From Atlantibacter subterraneus (GTDB taxonomy: Bacteria; Pseudomonadota; Gammaproteobacteria; Enterobacterales; Enterobacteriaceae), in the NCBI RefSeq assembly GCF_007570865.1, contig NZ_VLPS01000007.1:248001-312000 (forward strand): a stretch of 64,000 bases of DNA, in the 5' to 3' direction. The notes under the pieces are model-generated. The model saw only the letters and a program-made list of their open reading frames with translations. It made no database searches and had not been told where the DNA came from. Below, in pieces: positions 1 to 9,269 of this stretch. The stretch's first letter is position 1; each line of letters begins with the position of its first letter. The translations under genes and the position numbers were made by a program.

Positions 1-426
1 GGGATGTCCTGGGCAATGACCAATGCCGATATCCCTTACACCATCAGCGAAGGATTGATGGCGGTTTCTGATAATCCGATTGTTATTCTGCTGATCATTA
101 ACGTCATTCTGTTAATTGTCGGCATCTTTATGGATATGACTCCAGCAGTATTGATCTTTACCCCTATTTTCCTGCCTATCGTCAACGAGTTAGGCATGGA
201 TCCGGTACACTTTGGTATCATGATGGTATTCAATCTTTGCATTGGTCTATGTACGCCGCCGGTAGGAAGCGCGCTGTTTGTGGGCTGCTCAGTTTCCGGC
301 GTCAAAATCCAGTCGCTGATTAAACCGATGTTGCCTTTCTTCGCGGTGCTGTTGGTTGCGCTGATGGCGGTGACGTTTATCCCATCCTTGAGCCTGGCTC
401 TGCCGGGGATGTTTGGTCTGCGTTAA
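1..426 (+). CDS. TRAP transporter large permease (DctM family), C-terminal part
   Basis: This is the last 141 codons of a gene that begins before the window; the frame is open from base 1 to the TAA at 424-426. The protein is strongly hydrophobic with about four membrane segments. It carries the DctM-type end pattern: FMDMTPAVLIFTPIFLP, then a VHFGIMMVFN stretch and TPPVGSALFV. DctM proteins are the ion-coupled membrane subunit of tripartite TRAP uptake systems for organic or sugar acids, working with a small permease and a periplasmic binding protein that would lie upstream. The substrate cannot be told from this fragment. It is convergent with speD and shares a terminator with it. A TRAP gene is not next to speD in E. 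coli K-12, so this is an accessory locus at the junction. Confidence 0.88.
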   Translation, partial: GMSWAMTNADIPYTISEGLMAVSDNPIVILLIINVILLIVGIFMDMTPAVLIFTPIFLPIVNELGMDPVHFGIMMVFNLCIGLCTPPVGSALFVGCSVSGVKIQSLIKPMLPFFAVLLVALMAVTFIPSLSLALPGMFGLR

Positions 427-452
427 TCGCGAGACATGCGCCCTGTTATAAA

Positions 453-487
453 AAACGCCTGATGTAATGTGTCAGGCGTTTTTTTTA
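453..487. terminator. Bidirectional terminator between the TRAP permease and speD
   Basis: A 9-bp stem (AACGCCTGA at 454-462 with TCAGGCGTT at 472-480) is followed by a T run on the plus strand. An A run precedes it, which serves as the U tract for speD on the minus strand. Confidence 0.85.
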
Positions 488-493
488 TCTGCG

Positions 494-1288
494 TTAAATC
501 GCTGGAATATTACGTCCGTAATAAATCTCGCGCATTTCTTTCCAGAGCATGTCAGTAATGTCTTTACGCTCTTGTTCAGTCAAATCTTCCGGCTTGGTGT
601 GGAACATGTAGTGCTTCAGATCGAACTCTTTCAGCAGCATCTTGGTGTGGAAGATATTCTCCTGATACACATTCACATCCATCATGTCGTACAGCGCTTT
701 CATATCTTCAGACATGAAGTTCTGAATCGAATTGATCTCATGGTCAATGAAGTGCTTCATGCCGTTGACGTCGCGGGTAAAGCCGCGCACGCGGTAATCA
801 ACGGTCACGATATCGGATTCCAGTTGATGGATCAGGTAGTTCAACGCGTTAAGCGGAGAGATCACCCCGCAGGTTGACACTTCAATATCCGCGCGGAAGG
901 TGCACAGCCCGTTTTCCGGGTGGCTTTCCGGGTAGGTGTGGACGCAGATATGGCTTTTATCCAGGTGGGCCACCACCGCTTCGGGCAATGGGCCGGGGTG
1001 TTCGGTTTTATCGACCAGCTTCGGGTCGACGGGCTCTTCGCTGACCAGAATGGTCACGCTGGCACCCTGAGGCTCGTAATCCTGGCGCGCGATATTCAAC
1101 ACGTTCGCGCCGATGATGGAGCAGGTTTCCGTCAGGATCTCGGTGAGACGGTTTGCGTTATACAGTTCATCGATATAAGCGATGTAGCCATCGCGCTCTT
1201 CCGCCGTTTTGACGTAGCAAATATCGTAGATACAAAAACTCAGGCTTTTGGTCAGGTTATTAAAGCCATGCAGTTTAAGCTTTTTCAA
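494..1288 (-). CDS. speD: S-adenosylmethionine decarboxylase proenzyme
   Basis: Decarboxylates S-adenosylmethionine to supply the aminopropyl donor for spermidine synthesis; cytoplasmic. The 264-residue protein matches the E. coli length. The self-cleavage site is visible as K111-S112 within [12 protein letters not shown]; family knowledge says the Ser becomes the pyruvoyl cofactor. The start is TTG (1288-1286), supported by a near-perfect Shine-Dalgarno AAGGAGGTGAA at 1294-1304, which overlaps the speE stop codon. That overlap implies translational coupling in a speE-speD operon. Alternative in-frame ATG codons would cut into the conserved N-terminus. Confidence 0.97.
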   Translation of the reverse strand: MKKLKLHGFNNLTKSLSFCIYDICYVKTAEERDGYIAYIDELYNANRLTEILTETCSIIGANVLNIARQDYEPQGASVTILVSEEPVDPKLVDKTEHPGPLPEAVVAHLDKSHICVHTYPESHPENGLCTFRADIEVSTCGVISPLNALNYLIHQLESDIVTVDYRVRGFTRDVNGMKHFIDHEINSIQNFMSEDMKALYDMMDVNVYQENIFHTKMLLKEFDLKHYMFHTKPEDLTEQERKDITDMLWKEMREIYYGRNIPAI

Positions 1289-1302
1289 TTTTGTTCACCT
1301 CC

Positions 1303-2169
1303 TTAGGATGCCTGGCGAGCCAGCGCGTCGTTCAAGTATTGCGGCAGAGCGAAAGCGGCCGCGTGAATTGCCGGGTTATAGTAGCGGCAGGTTAAACCGG
1401 CGTCGGCAAAGCGCATCTGGATAGTTTTCAGATCGAGCTGGCGCAGCGCGGGGTTATCAGTGGCCCAGGCGAAAGTCATAATGCCGCCGTAGTAGGTCGG
1501 GATCGCTGCCTGGTAAAAACTCACGTCCCCAAAATAGTGGCTGAGTTTACGATGGCTGCCGACGGCTTCGTCCTGCTGTAAAAAGCAGACGCCGTTTTGC
1601 GCCACGAAAATCCCGCCCGGATTCAGCGCACGTTTACAGCCCTGATAAAATTCCGAGGTAAACAGGCTTTCGCCGGGTCCGACAGGGTCGGTGCAATCGG
1701 AAATAATCACATCGAAGGTTTGGGTGGTCTGATTGACGAAGTTAACGCCGTCGTCGATCACCAGCGTGAAACGCGGATCGTCATAGCTTCCGGCGTTATG
1801 GTTGGGTAGATACTGGCGGCAGAACGACACCACGCCCGCGTCGATTTCCACCATGGTGATGGTTTCGACGTTTTTATGGCGCGTTACTTCACGCAGCATT
1901 GCGCCATCGCCGCCGCCGATAATCAGCACGTGCTTTGCGTTGCCGTGTGCCAGCAGCGGTACGTGGGTCATCATTTCGTGATAGATGAACTCATCACGCT
2001 CGGTGGTTTGCACCACGCCGTCCAGCGCCATGATGCGGCCAAATGCGCGGTTCTCGAAAATGATCAGATCCTGGTGATCGGTCTTTTCGTGATACAACAC
2101 ATGATCAACGGCAAAGTATTGTCCAAACTGGTCGTGCAGCGTTTCCTGCCACACTTTTGCTTCGGCCAT
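1303..2169 (-). CDS. speE: Spermidine synthase (polyamine aminopropyltransferase)
   Basis: Transfers an aminopropyl group from decarboxylated S-adenosylmethionine to putrescine, giving spermidine. At 288 residues it equals E. coli SpeE. The Rossmann-type cofactor motif GGGDG sits at residues 85-89 and the catalytic pair D158/D161 in [12 protein letters not shown]. It is first in the speE-speD pair and its stop codon lies inside the speD ribosome binding site. The 151-bp gap to yacC holds a weak stem (2283-2289 with 2301-2307) but no U tract, so I assign no terminator there. Confidence 0.97.
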   Translation of the reverse strand: MAEAKVWQETLHDQFGQYFAVDHVLYHEKTDHQDLIIFENRAFGRIMALDGVVQTTERDEFIYHEMMTHVPLLAHGNAKHVLIIGGGDGAMLREVTRHKNVETITMVEIDAGVVSFCRQYLPNHNAGSYDDPRFTLVIDDGVNFVNQTTQTFDVIISDCTDPVGPGESLFTSEFYQGCKRALNPGGIFVAQNGVCFLQQDEAVGSHRKLSHYFGDVSFYQAAIPTYYGGIMTFAWATDNPALRQLDLKTIQMRFADAGLTCRYYNPAIHAAAFALPQYLNDALARQAS

Positions 2170-2320
2170 TGGCAGAACCCTCTTTCGTTAACATTCATGG
2201 AAAAATGGCGCAACATGATAGCTAACATCTTACTCTGATGCACGGTCAATATTTCATCAACGAAAGGTGGGAGAGACACGCAGCCTGAACGCCAGCAAGC
2301 TTCAGGCCGAACGGAGGGAA

Positions 2321-2668
2321 TTATTTGACGTAGGCGAGCAGGCTGAGCGAATCGCGTGCCAGGGCTTTACATTTTTTGGCGGTGGGGATGGCGATGCCGC
2401 TGAGATCGCGGTAGCTGTCTTCGCCGAGCGCTTTCATATTGAAGCTATCGTAATTGCTGAGATCCCACTGGTTTTGCTGAGCGAAAAACACCAGCGCGCG
2501 TCGAATTTGGCCGTTGGGCAAGTTTTGATAGCCGCAGTCATTCTTCAAAAATACAAAAACCGCCGTAAGATCAGCCATATCTTCGGCTTCAGACTCACTT
2601 AATGCAAAGCTACTGGCGGAGAATCCGAGCAACCCACCGAGCAACACCAATCTGACCCACTTCATCAT
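2321..2668 (-). CDS. yacC: YacC, small secreted protein of the PulS/OutS family
   Basis: A 115-residue protein of unknown role. It has an N-terminal signal peptide ([22 protein letters not shown]) and a mature part nearly identical to E. coli YacC, with two cysteines (in NDCGY and KKCKA). The family contains pilotins that escort secretins of type II secretion, but no secretin is nearby, so that function is not shown. The chosen ATG at 2668 follows GAGGAG by 11 bases and matches the E. coli length; a longer frame from 2722 would add a non-conserved extension. It is divergent from cueO. Confidence 0.85.
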   Translation of the reverse strand: MMKWVRLVLLGGLLGFSASSFALSESEAEDMADLTAVFVFLKNDCGYQNLPNGQIRRALVFFAQQNQWDLSNYDSFNMKALGEDSYRDLSGIAIPTAKKCKALARDSLSLLAYVK

Positions 2669-2749
2669 CGCGCCTGGAACTCCTCTCTGAAGTGAGAAAG
2701 TTAGCACAATTCCGTATTTCACGACGATCTTTATTATTATGCCGCAGGC

Positions 2750-2780
2750 TTGACCTTCCGCTTAGGGGAGGGTTTATGCT
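2750..2780 (+). promoter_or_regulatory. CueR-type (MerR family) promoter and operator for cueO
   Basis: A -35 element TTGACC (2750-2755) and a -10 element TATGCT (2775-2780) are separated by 19 bp, the overlong spacer typical of MerR-family promoters. The spacer region carries the dyad ACCTTCC (2753-2759) and GGAGGGT (2767-2773). This is the E. coli CueR arrangement, in which Cu(I)-CueR distorts the DNA to activate transcription. The cueR gene is not in the window. Confidence 0.85.
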
Positions 2781-2814
2781 CAAAATTACGCCTGCGAACC
2801 ATAAGGAAATCGAC

Positions 2815-4365
2815 ATGCATCGCCGCGACTTTTTAAAATATTCCGCCGTGCTGGGCGCAGCAAGCGCGTTACCGCTGTGGAGCCGCTTTGCCCTCGCCGC
2901 CGATCGTCCCGCTTTACCTATTCCTAATCTGTTATCTGCTGATGCCGAGAGCCGCATCCGCCTGACCATTCAGGCGGGGCAGACGCTGTTTAACGGTAAA
3001 GCGGCGGCCACCTGGGGCTATAACGGCAACCTGCTCGGCCCGGCGCTCCAGTTGCGCCAGGGAAAGGCCGTCACTGTCAATATTCATAACACCCTGGCGG
3101 AAGAAACCACGCTGCACTGGCATGGTCTGGAAGTGCCCGGCGAAGTAGACGGCGGCCCGCAGGGCGTAATCAAACCCGGCGAAACCCGCACCGTCTCTTT
3201 TACGCCGCAGCAGCGCGCCGCCACCTGCTGGTTCCACCCGCATCAACACGGCAAAACCGGGCATCAGGTGGCGATGGGGCTGGCGGGTCTGGTGCTGATT
3301 GAAGATAACGATAGCCGCCTGTTGCGTCTGCCGCAGCAGTGGGGCATTGATGACGTTCCGCTGATTATCCAGGACAAACGCTTCGGGGCCGACGGCCAGA
3401 TCGATTATCAGCTGGATGTAATGAGCGCCGCCGTAGGCTGGTTTGGCGACACGCTGCTGTGTAACGGCGCGGCGTATCCGCAACATGCCGCGCCGCGCGG
3501 CTGGCTGCGCCTGCGCTTGCTGAACGGCTGTAACGCCCGTTCGTTGAATATCGCCGCCAGCGATGGTCGCCCGCTGTATGTGGTCGCCAGCGATGGCGGC
3601 TTTCTGGCCGAGCCGGTTAAAGTCACCGAACTGCCGATGATCATGGGCGAGCGTTTTGAAGTACTGGTAGAAAACCGCGACAACACGCCGTTCGATATCG
3701 TAACGCTGCCGGTGAAACAGATCGGCATGACTGTCGCGCCGTTTGATAAGCCGGTGCCGGTGGTGCGCATTCAGCCGCTGGTAGTGACCGCATCCGGCGA
3801 ACTGCCTGACAAGCTGGTCGACATGCCCGCGATACCTGACAGCGCCAATGCTAAAGAACGCTGGCTACAGCTGATGATGGACCCGATGCTCGACATGATG
3901 GGGATGCAGGCGCTGGAGCAAAAATACGGCAAACAGGCGCTGGCCGGCATGGGCATGCACCACGGTATGGAGGGCCACGGCAAGATGAACCATGGCGGCA
4001 TGGGCCACCAGAATATGGATTTCCACCATGCCAATAAAATTAACGGGCTGGCGTTTGATATGGCCAAACCGGCATTTGCCGCCCAGCGCGGGCAGTATGA
4101 GCGCTGGACCATTTCCGGGGAGGGCGACATGATGATGCATCCGTTCCACATCCACGGCACTCAGTTCCGCATCCTAAGTGAAAACGGCAAACCGCCAGCC
4201 GCTCATCGCGCGGGCTGGAAAGATACCGTCTGGGTAGAAGGCGCGCGCAGCGAGGTGCTGGTGCGTTTCGATCATCCGGCGTCGGCGGAGCAGGCCTATA
4301 TGGCGCACTGCCATCTGCTGGAGCATGAGGATACCGGCATGATGCTGGGCTTTACCGTCGCGTAA
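2815..4365 (+). CDS. cueO: Periplasmic multicopper oxidase (cuprous oxidase)
   Basis: Oxidises Cu(I) to less toxic Cu(II) in the periplasm. At 516 residues it equals E. coli CueO. A twin-arginine signal (RRDFLK at residues 3-8) shows export as a folded protein. Copper ligands are visible: HWHG (H101, H103), HPHQH (H141, H143), HPFHIHG, and the type-1/type-3 motif with C499, H504 and M509. A Met/His-rich insert (roughly residues 360-410) is the substrate-copper region covering the type-1 site. The ATG at 2815 is chosen because AAGGAA precedes it and the Tat signal follows directly; the frame is open further upstream to 2692. Regulated by the MerR-type promoter at 2750-2780. Confidence 0.97.
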   Translation: MHRRDFLKYSAVLGAASALPLWSRFALAADRPALPIPNLLSADAESRIRLTIQAGQTLFNGKAAATWGYNGNLLGPALQLRQGKAVTVNIHNTLAEETTLHWHGLEVPGEVDGGPQGVIKPGETRTVSFTPQQRAATCWFHPHQHGKTGHQVAMGLAGLVLIEDNDSRLLRLPQQWGIDDVPLIIQDKRFGADGQIDYQLDVMSAAVGWFGDTLLCNGAAYPQHAAPRGWLRLRLLNGCNARSLNIAASDGRPLYVVASDGGFLAEPVKVTELPMIMGERFEVLVENRDNTPFDIVTLPVKQIGMTVAPFDKPVPVVRIQPLVVTASGELPDKLVDMPAIPDSANAKERWLQLMMDPMLDMMGMQALEQKYGKQALAGMGMHHGMEGHGKMNHGGMGHQNMDFHHANKINGLAFDMAKPAFAAQRGQYERWTISGEGDMMMHPFHIHGTQFRILSENGKPPAAHRAGWKDTVWVEGARSEVLVRFDHPASAEQAYMAHCHLLEHEDTGMMLGFTVA

Positions 4366-4367
4366 AA

Positions 4368-4398
4368 CAAAAAAGGCCGCGAATGATTCGCGGCCTTG
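4368..4398 (-). terminator. Terminator of gcd
   Basis: An 11-bp stem (AAGGCCGCGAA at 4373-4383 with TTCGCGGCCTT at 4387-4397) is followed on the minus strand by TTTTTTGTTTT. It lies between the convergent cueO and gcd. Confidence 0.85.
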
Positions 4399-4415
4399 CT
4401 GTTTAACGCTGAGGA

Positions 4416-6815
4416 TTACTTCGCGTCATCCGGCAACGCGAAGGCAACAATGTAGTCGCCCATCTTCGTGCCGAACGAGCCGTGACCCCCGGCGGAAATC
4501 ACCACGTACTGCTTACCGTTAACCTCATAGGTCATCGGCGTAGCCTGGCCACCCGCAGGCAGCCGGCCTTCCCACAGTTTTTCACCGTTTGTCATGTTGT
4601 AGGCGCGCAGATAGTTATCTGCGGTTGCGCCAACAAACAGTACGTTACCAGCGGTGGAGATCGGCCCGCCGAGCATCGGCATCCCGAGGTTAAACGGCAG
4701 CGGGAATGGCAGCGAGAACGGCAGGCTGTCGCGCGGCGTCCCGATACGTTTTTTCCACACCACTTCGTTGGTTTTCAGATCCAGTGCGGAGATGTAACCC
4801 CATGCCGGTTGCTTACACGGCAGACCAAACGGCGACAGGAACGGGTTCAGGGTGACGCCATACGGCACGCCGTACTGGGGCTGAATCCCGGTTTCCTGAC
4901 CGCTGGCGGCATGCGGAGTTTCCGGTGGCTCCATCGGGTTATCCGGGCCGCGCGGCATCAGTTTCGACACGAACGGCAGGGCGATCGGGTTGGCAATCGC
5001 CACCTGACGGCTCGGATCGACGGAAATACCGCCCCACTCAAACATCCCCAGGTTACCCGGGAATACCAGCGTGCCTTGCTCAGACGGCGGGGTGAAGATC
5101 CCTTCGTAGCGCAGCTGATGGAACATCACGCGGCACACCAGCTGGTCGAACATGGTCGCGCCCCACATGTCCGCCCCGCTCAGATCTTTGGTCGGACGGA
5201 AGCTCAGCTCAGAGAACGGCTGGGTCGGGGAGAGGCGGTCGCCTTTCGCCGGGCCCTGTGGCACCGGTTTTTCCGGAGCCGGAACCACCAGTTTGCCGTC
5301 ACGACGGTCCAGCACGAAGATATTGCCGGTTTTCGCCGGCGCATAAATCACCGGAACCACATTGCCGTTTTTGTCGGTAATGTCCGCCAGCGTCGGCTGG
5401 GAAGGCATATCCATATCCCACAGATCGTGGTGGACGGTCTGATAAGCCCAGGCCAGCTTACCGGTGGAGGCATTAAGCGCCACAATCGAGCTGGCGTAAC
5501 GCTCCTGCTCTTCGGTACGGTTGCCGCCCCAGATATCCGGCGTGGTGACGCCCATCGGCAGATAGACCAGGTCCAGCTGCGCATCGTAGGCTGCAGGCGC
5601 CCAGGAGTTCGGGGAGTTCAGGGAGAAATGATGCTCATCCGACGGGATCGCATTCGGGTCTTTGGCACCCGGATCGAACGCCCAGACCAGATCGCCGGTA
5701 TTGACATCGAAACCACGGATCACGCCTGACGGCTCGCGGGTCGAGTAGTTATCGGTCACCGCGCCGGCGATCACGATAATTTTATCGGTCACGATCGGCG
5801 GCGACGTCGGCTCATACATGCCCGGCGTGGTCACCGGCTGGTTGGTTTGCAGATTGAGAATGCCTTTGTTGGCAAAGGATTCACACAGCTTGCCGTTATC
5901 GGCGTTGATGGCAAACAGGCGGCCATCGTTAACCGGCAGAATGATACGGCGCGGACAATCGGCCACTACGTCCGGGCTGGCGCTGTCGGCGCGCGCTTCA
6001 TGGTAAGAGACGCCGCGACAGGTCACGTGCTGGAACGACGGATTGGCGTTCAGCTGCGGGTCGAAGTGCCATTTCTCTTTCCCGGTGGCCGCATCCAGTG
6101 CGAACAGACGCTGGTGCGCGCTGCACAGGTATAGCGTATCGCCCACTTTAATCGGCGTCACTTCGTTGGTGATTTCGCCCGGGTCGGTGGGCAATTTCAC
6201 ATCACGGGTCTGGAAGGTCCAGGCTTCTTTCAGCTCATGAACGTTATCCGCGTTAATCTGCTTAAGCGGAGAGAAGCGTTGCCCTTCCTGGTTACGGCCG
6301 TATGCAGGCCAGTCGCCGTCCGGGATCGCCGGAGCAGTGGTGGTGGCTGCCGCCGCATCGGTTTTCAGGGTGCCGTCGATCTCTTGCGGATCGTTGAAAA
6401 TGGCCCATCCGAGAATACCGGCGGTGATAATCAGCGTCACCATCATTGAGGGGAGAGCAGGGCGCGAGATCACCGGCAGTTTTCGCCAGACAAACGGCAG
6501 GATCAGCCAGATGCCGAAGAACACCAGGATATCGCAGCGCGGGGTCAATGCCCAGAAGTCGAAGCCGACTTCCCAGATTGACCACAGCATGGTCGCGAGC
6601 AGCAGCGCCGCATACAGCCAGAGCGCCGACTGTTTACCGCGCCACAGCAGCCAGGCAACGCCAAGCATCACCAGGCCCGCAATCGGGTAGTACCAGGAAC
6701 CGCCTAATGTGACTAACCACACCCCGCCAATCAATAAATACAGCCCGCACAGAACTGCGAACAGGGCTGTTAACACCACAATTAGTGATGATTGTTTATG
6801 TTTTATTTCCGCCAT
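4416..6815 (-). CDS. gcd: Membrane-bound PQQ-dependent glucose dehydrogenase
   Basis: Oxidises glucose (and other aldoses) to gluconolactone on the periplasmic side and passes electrons to ubiquinone. About 799 residues, close to E. coli Gcd (796). The N-terminal ~150 residues contain about five membrane helices. The rest is an eight-bladed quinoprotein propeller with repeated W-motif blades, including WPAYGRNQEGQRFSPLKQI, the HHDLWDMD segment and the C-terminal GQATPMTYEVNGKQYVV. The ATG at 6815 is preferred over a GTG two codons upstream because it matches homologues. No pqq synthesis genes are in the window, so whether the cell makes its own PQQ is not visible. A CRP site lies about 50 bp upstream. 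Confidence 0.97.
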   Translation of the reverse strand: MAEIKHKQSSLIVVLTALFAVLCGLYLLIGGVWLVTLGGSWYYPIAGLVMLGVAWLLWRGKQSALWLYAALLLATMLWSIWEVGFDFWALTPRCDILVFFGIWLILPFVWRKLPVISRPALPSMMVTLIITAGILGWAIFNDPQEIDGTLKTDAAAATTTAPAIPDGDWPAYGRNQEGQRFSPLKQINADNVHELKEAWTFQTRDVKLPTDPGEITNEVTPIKVGDTLYLCSAHQRLFALDAATGKEKWHFDPQLNANPSFQHVTCRGVSYHEARADSASPDVVADCPRRIILPVNDGRLFAINADNGKLCESFANKGILNLQTNQPVTTPGMYEPTSPPIVTDKIIVIAGAVTDNYSTREPSGVIRGFDVNTGDLVWAFDPGAKDPNAIPSDEHHFSLNSPNSWAPAAYDAQLDLVYLPMGVTTPDIWGGNRTEEQERYASSIVALNASTGKLAWAYQTVHHDLWDMDMPSQPTLADITDKNGNVVPVIYAPAKTGNIFVLDRRDGKLVVPAPEKPVPQGPAKGDRLSPTQPFSELSFRPTKDLSGADMWGATMFDQLVCRVMFHQLRYEGIFTPPSEQGTLVFPGNLGMFEWGGISVDPSRQVAIANPIALPFVSKLMPRGPDNPMEPPETPHAASGQETGIQPQYGVPYGVTLNPFLSPFGLPCKQPAWGYISALDLKTNEVVWKKRIGTPRDSLPFSLPFPLPFNLGMPMLGGPISTAGNVLFVGATADNYLRAYNMTNGEKLWEGRLPAGGQATPMTYEVNGKQYVVISAGGHGSFGTKMGDYIVAFALPDDAK

Positions 6816-6864
6816 AATCACACTCGTAATATTTTAGTAGCAAGTAATTATAGTTATTAACATG

Positions 6865-6880
6865 TGTGATCTTAATCACA
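6865..6880. promoter_or_regulatory. CRP binding site in the gcd-hpt divergent region
   Basis: TGTGA (6865-6869), six bases, TCACA (6876-6880): a perfect match to the CRP half-site consensus. It is about 50 bp upstream of gcd and centred roughly 65 bp before the likely hpt transcription start. In E. coli cAMP-CRP is reported to repress gcd; an effect on hpt is inference. Confidence 0.85.
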
Positions 6881-6922
6881 AAAAGAGCTTTTTTTCAGAA
6901 TAGGTCCCGACGCGCTAATTAC

Positions 6923-6938
6923 TGTTATACTGCCTGCC
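6923..6938 (+). promoter_or_regulatory. Likely hpt promoter (extended -10)
   Basis: TGT followed by TATACT (6926-6931) forms an extended -10 element; I see no good -35. The predicted transcription start is near 6938, about 70 bases before the hpt start codon. Confidence 0.5.
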
Positions 6939-7009
6939 TTACGAATTAGTGCTGGTGAAATAAACGCCAGTATTTAATGATTTAGTTCTTAAATCATATG
7001 GTTAGCGAT

Positions 7010-7546
7010 ATGAAACATACTGTTGAAGTGATGATCTCCGAAGCGGAGATTAAAGCGCGTATTGTCGAACTTGGGCGTCAGATTACTGAACGCTACCGCG
7101 ACAGCGGAAGTGAGATGGTGCTGGTGGGCCTGTTGCGCGGTTCGTTTATGTTTATGGCCGATTTGTGTCGTGAAGTGCAGGTTGGGCATGAGGTCGATTT
7201 TATGACCGCATCAAGCTACGGCAGCGGCATGTCCACGACTCGCGATGTGAAAATCTTAAAAGATCTGGATGAAGATATTCGCGGCAAAGATGTGCTGATC
7301 GTGGAAGACATCATCGACTCCGGCAACACCCTGTCGAAAGTGCGCGAGATTTTAAGCCTGCGCGAGCCGAAATCCTTGGCGATCTGCACCCTGCTGGACA
7401 AGCCGTCGCGTCGCGAAGTGGATGTGAAAGTAGAGTTTATCGGCTTCTCTATTCCCGATGAATTCGTGGTGGGGTACGGCATCGACTATGCCCAGCGCTA
7501 CCGCCATCTGCCCTACATCGGCAAAGTCGTTCTGCTGGACGAGTAA
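7010..7546 (+). CDS. hpt: Hypoxanthine phosphoribosyltransferase
   Basis: Salvages hypoxanthine (and guanine less well) to IMP/GMP using PRPP; cytoplasmic. The 178-residue protein is nearly identical to E. coli Hpt. The PRPP-binding motif [14 protein letters not shown] spans about residues 95-108. Neither this ATG nor the in-frame ATG at 6998, four codons earlier, has a strong ribosome binding site; I chose 7010 by homology (MKHTVEVM). It is divergent from gcd and convergent with can. Confidence 0.96.
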   Translation: MKHTVEVMISEAEIKARIVELGRQITERYRDSGSEMVLVGLLRGSFMFMADLCREVQVGHEVDFMTASSYGSGMSTTRDVKILKDLDEDIRGKDVLIVEDIIDSGNTLSKVREILSLREPKSLAICTLLDKPSRREVDVKVEFIGFSIPDEFVVGYGIDYAQRYRHLPYIGKVVLLDE

Positions 7547-7548
7547 AC

Positions 7549-7568
7549 AAAGGGGCCGCGGCCCCTTT
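7549..7568. terminator. Bidirectional terminator between hpt and can
   Basis: A perfect 20-bp inverted repeat (AAAGGGGC / GCCCCTTT around a CGCG loop) lies in the 26-bp gap between the two convergent genes. Confidence 0.75.
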
Positions 7569-7572
7569 AGTG

Positions 7573-8235
7573 TTATTTATGGCTGGTATGCGTCTGCGTT
7601 AAGTTGCAGATGCCGTTGCGATAACGCTGTTCCAGCGTTTCGCGGCTGGTGGCGGTCACGTCCAGGTCGCGCAGCAGACCGTCGTGAATACCGTAGGCCC
7701 AACCGTGGATCGTGACTTTCTGTCCGCGTTTCCACGCAGATTGCATGATGGTGGAGTGCCCAAGGTTGTACACTTGTTCCATCACGTTTAGCTCGCACAG
7801 CGTATCCAGACGGCGTTCCTGCGGGATCTCGCCCAGCAGGGAGCTGTGTTTGAACCAGATATCACGGATATGCAGCAGCCAGTTGTTGATCAGGCCCAAT
7901 TCCGGATTTTCAACCGCGGCCTGGACACCGCCGCAGCCGTAGTGCCCACAAATAATAATGTGTTCAACTTCAAGGACATCCACCGCATACTGCACCACTG
8001 ACAGGCAGTTGAGATCGGTATGGATCACCAGGTTGGCAACGTTACGGTGAACAAACAGTTCACCCGGCTCAAGGCCAGTTAAGCGTTCGGCGGGAACGCG
8101 GCTATCGGAGCAGCCGATCCACAGAAAGCGCGGTTTTTGCGCTTGAGAAAGGCGTTCAAAGAAACCAGGATCTTCTTTCACCAGCATTTTGGACCAGTGA
8201 GCGTTATTGCTGATGAGTGCGTCAATGTCTTTCAT
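7573..8235 (-). CDS. can: Beta-class carbonic anhydrase
   Basis: Interconverts CO2 and bicarbonate, supplying bicarbonate for carboxylations in air; essential in E. coli at atmospheric CO2. The 220-residue protein matches E. coli Can. Zinc ligands are visible as C42 and D44 (GCSDSR), H98 and C101 (CGHYGCGG). R46 of the Asp-Arg dyad is present. The ATG at 8235 is preceded by a 107-bp AT-rich gap shared with divergent yadG. Confidence 0.97.
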   Translation of the reverse strand: MKDIDALISNNAHWSKMLVKEDPGFFERLSQAQKPRFLWIGCSDSRVPAERLTGLEPGELFVHRNVANLVIHTDLNCLSVVQYAVDVLEVEHIIICGHYGCGGVQAAVENPELGLINNWLLHIRDIWFKHSSLLGEIPQERRLDTLCELNVMEQVYNLGHSTIMQSAWKRGQKVTIHGWAYGIHDGLLRDLDVTATSRETLEQRYRNGICNLTQTHTSHK

Positions 8236-8342
8236 TTAGGTTAACAACCTGTAACCGTGGGATTGCGTTGATGTAATATAAGGCAACTCAATTATTTTTT
8301 AAACACCATAACTTTTGTGCGATACAAGGTAACTGTATATCC

Positions 8343-9269
8343 ATGACAATTGCATTGGAACTGGAAGGATTAAAAAAAACCTATCCCGGCGGCGTGAAAG
8401 CCTTACGCGGCATCGACTTACAGGTAGAGGCGGGGGATTTCTACGCCCTGCTCGGGCCGAACGGTGCCGGTAAATCTACCACTATAGGGATAGTGAGTTC
8501 GCTGGTGAACAAGACGTCAGGCCGCGTGAGGGTGTTTGGTTATGACCTCGAAAAAGACGTGGTCAACGCCAAGCGCCAGCTGGGCCTGGTGCCGCAGGAG
8601 TTCAACTTCAACCCGTTCGAGACGGTGCAGCAGATCGTTGTCAACCAGGCGGGCTACTACGGCGTCGAGCGCAAAGATGCGATTGAACGCAGCGAAAAAT
8701 ACCTCAACCAGCTCGATCTGTGGGAAAAACGCAACGAACGTGCGCGGATGCTGTCCGGTGGGATGAAACGTCGGTTGATGATCGCCCGTGCCCTGATGCA
8801 CGAGCCGAAACTGCTGATCCTCGACGAACCGACCGCCGGGGTGGACATCGAGCTGCGCCGCTCAATGTGGGGATTCCTGAAGGATCTCAACGACAAAGGC
8901 ACCACCATCATTCTCACCACCCACTATCTGGAAGAGGCGGAAATGCTGTGCCGCAATATCGGCATTATCCAGCGCGGTGAGCTGGTGGAAAACACCTCAA
9001 TGAAGTCACTGTTGTCCAAGCTGAAATCAGAGACGTTTATTCTCGATTTAGCGCCGCGCAGCCCGCTGCCGAAGCTGGAAGGCTATCAGTATCGCCTGGT
9101 GGACACCTCGACGCTGGAAGTGGAAGTGCTGCGCGAGCAGGGCATTAACAGCGTCTTTAACCAACTGACCGCACAGGGTATTCAGATCCTGAGTATGCGT
9201 AATAAAGCCAACCGCCTGGAAGAGTTGTTCGTGACTCTGGTGAACGAAAAGCAAGGAGACCACGCATGA
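8343..9269 (+). CDS. yadG: ABC transporter ATP-binding protein YadG
   Basis: ATPase subunit of a probable ABC-2-type exporter. 308 residues with Walker A GPNGAGKST (residues 38-46), signature LSGGMKRR, Walker B LLILDEPTAGVD and an H-loop (TTHYLEEAE). A C-terminal extension of about 80 residues follows the nucleotide-binding domain. Its stop overlaps the start of yadH (ATGATGA at the junction), so the two are translationally coupled. The substrate is unknown. Confidence 0.95.
   Translation: MTIALELEGLKKTYPGGVKALRGIDLQVEAGDFYALLGPNGAGKSTTIGIVSSLVNKTSGRVRVFGYDLEKDVVNAKRQLGLVPQEFNFNPFETVQQIVVNQAGYYGVERKDAIERSEKYLNQLDLWEKRNERARMLSGGMKRRLMIARALMHEPKLLILDEPTAGVDIELRRSMWGFLKDLNDKGTTIILTTHYLEEAEMLCRNIGIIQRGELVENTSMKSLLSKLKSETFILDLAPRSPLPKLEGYQYRLVDTSTLEVEVLREQGINSVFNQLTAQGIQILSMRNKANRLEELFVTLVNEKQGDHA

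Noticed and set aside
4482-5729. 415-codon open frame on the plus strand opposite gcd
   Set aside because: It is fully antisense to a conserved enzyme and its translation is R/Q/H/G-rich without any family pattern, as expected from the reverse of a GC-biased coding frame.
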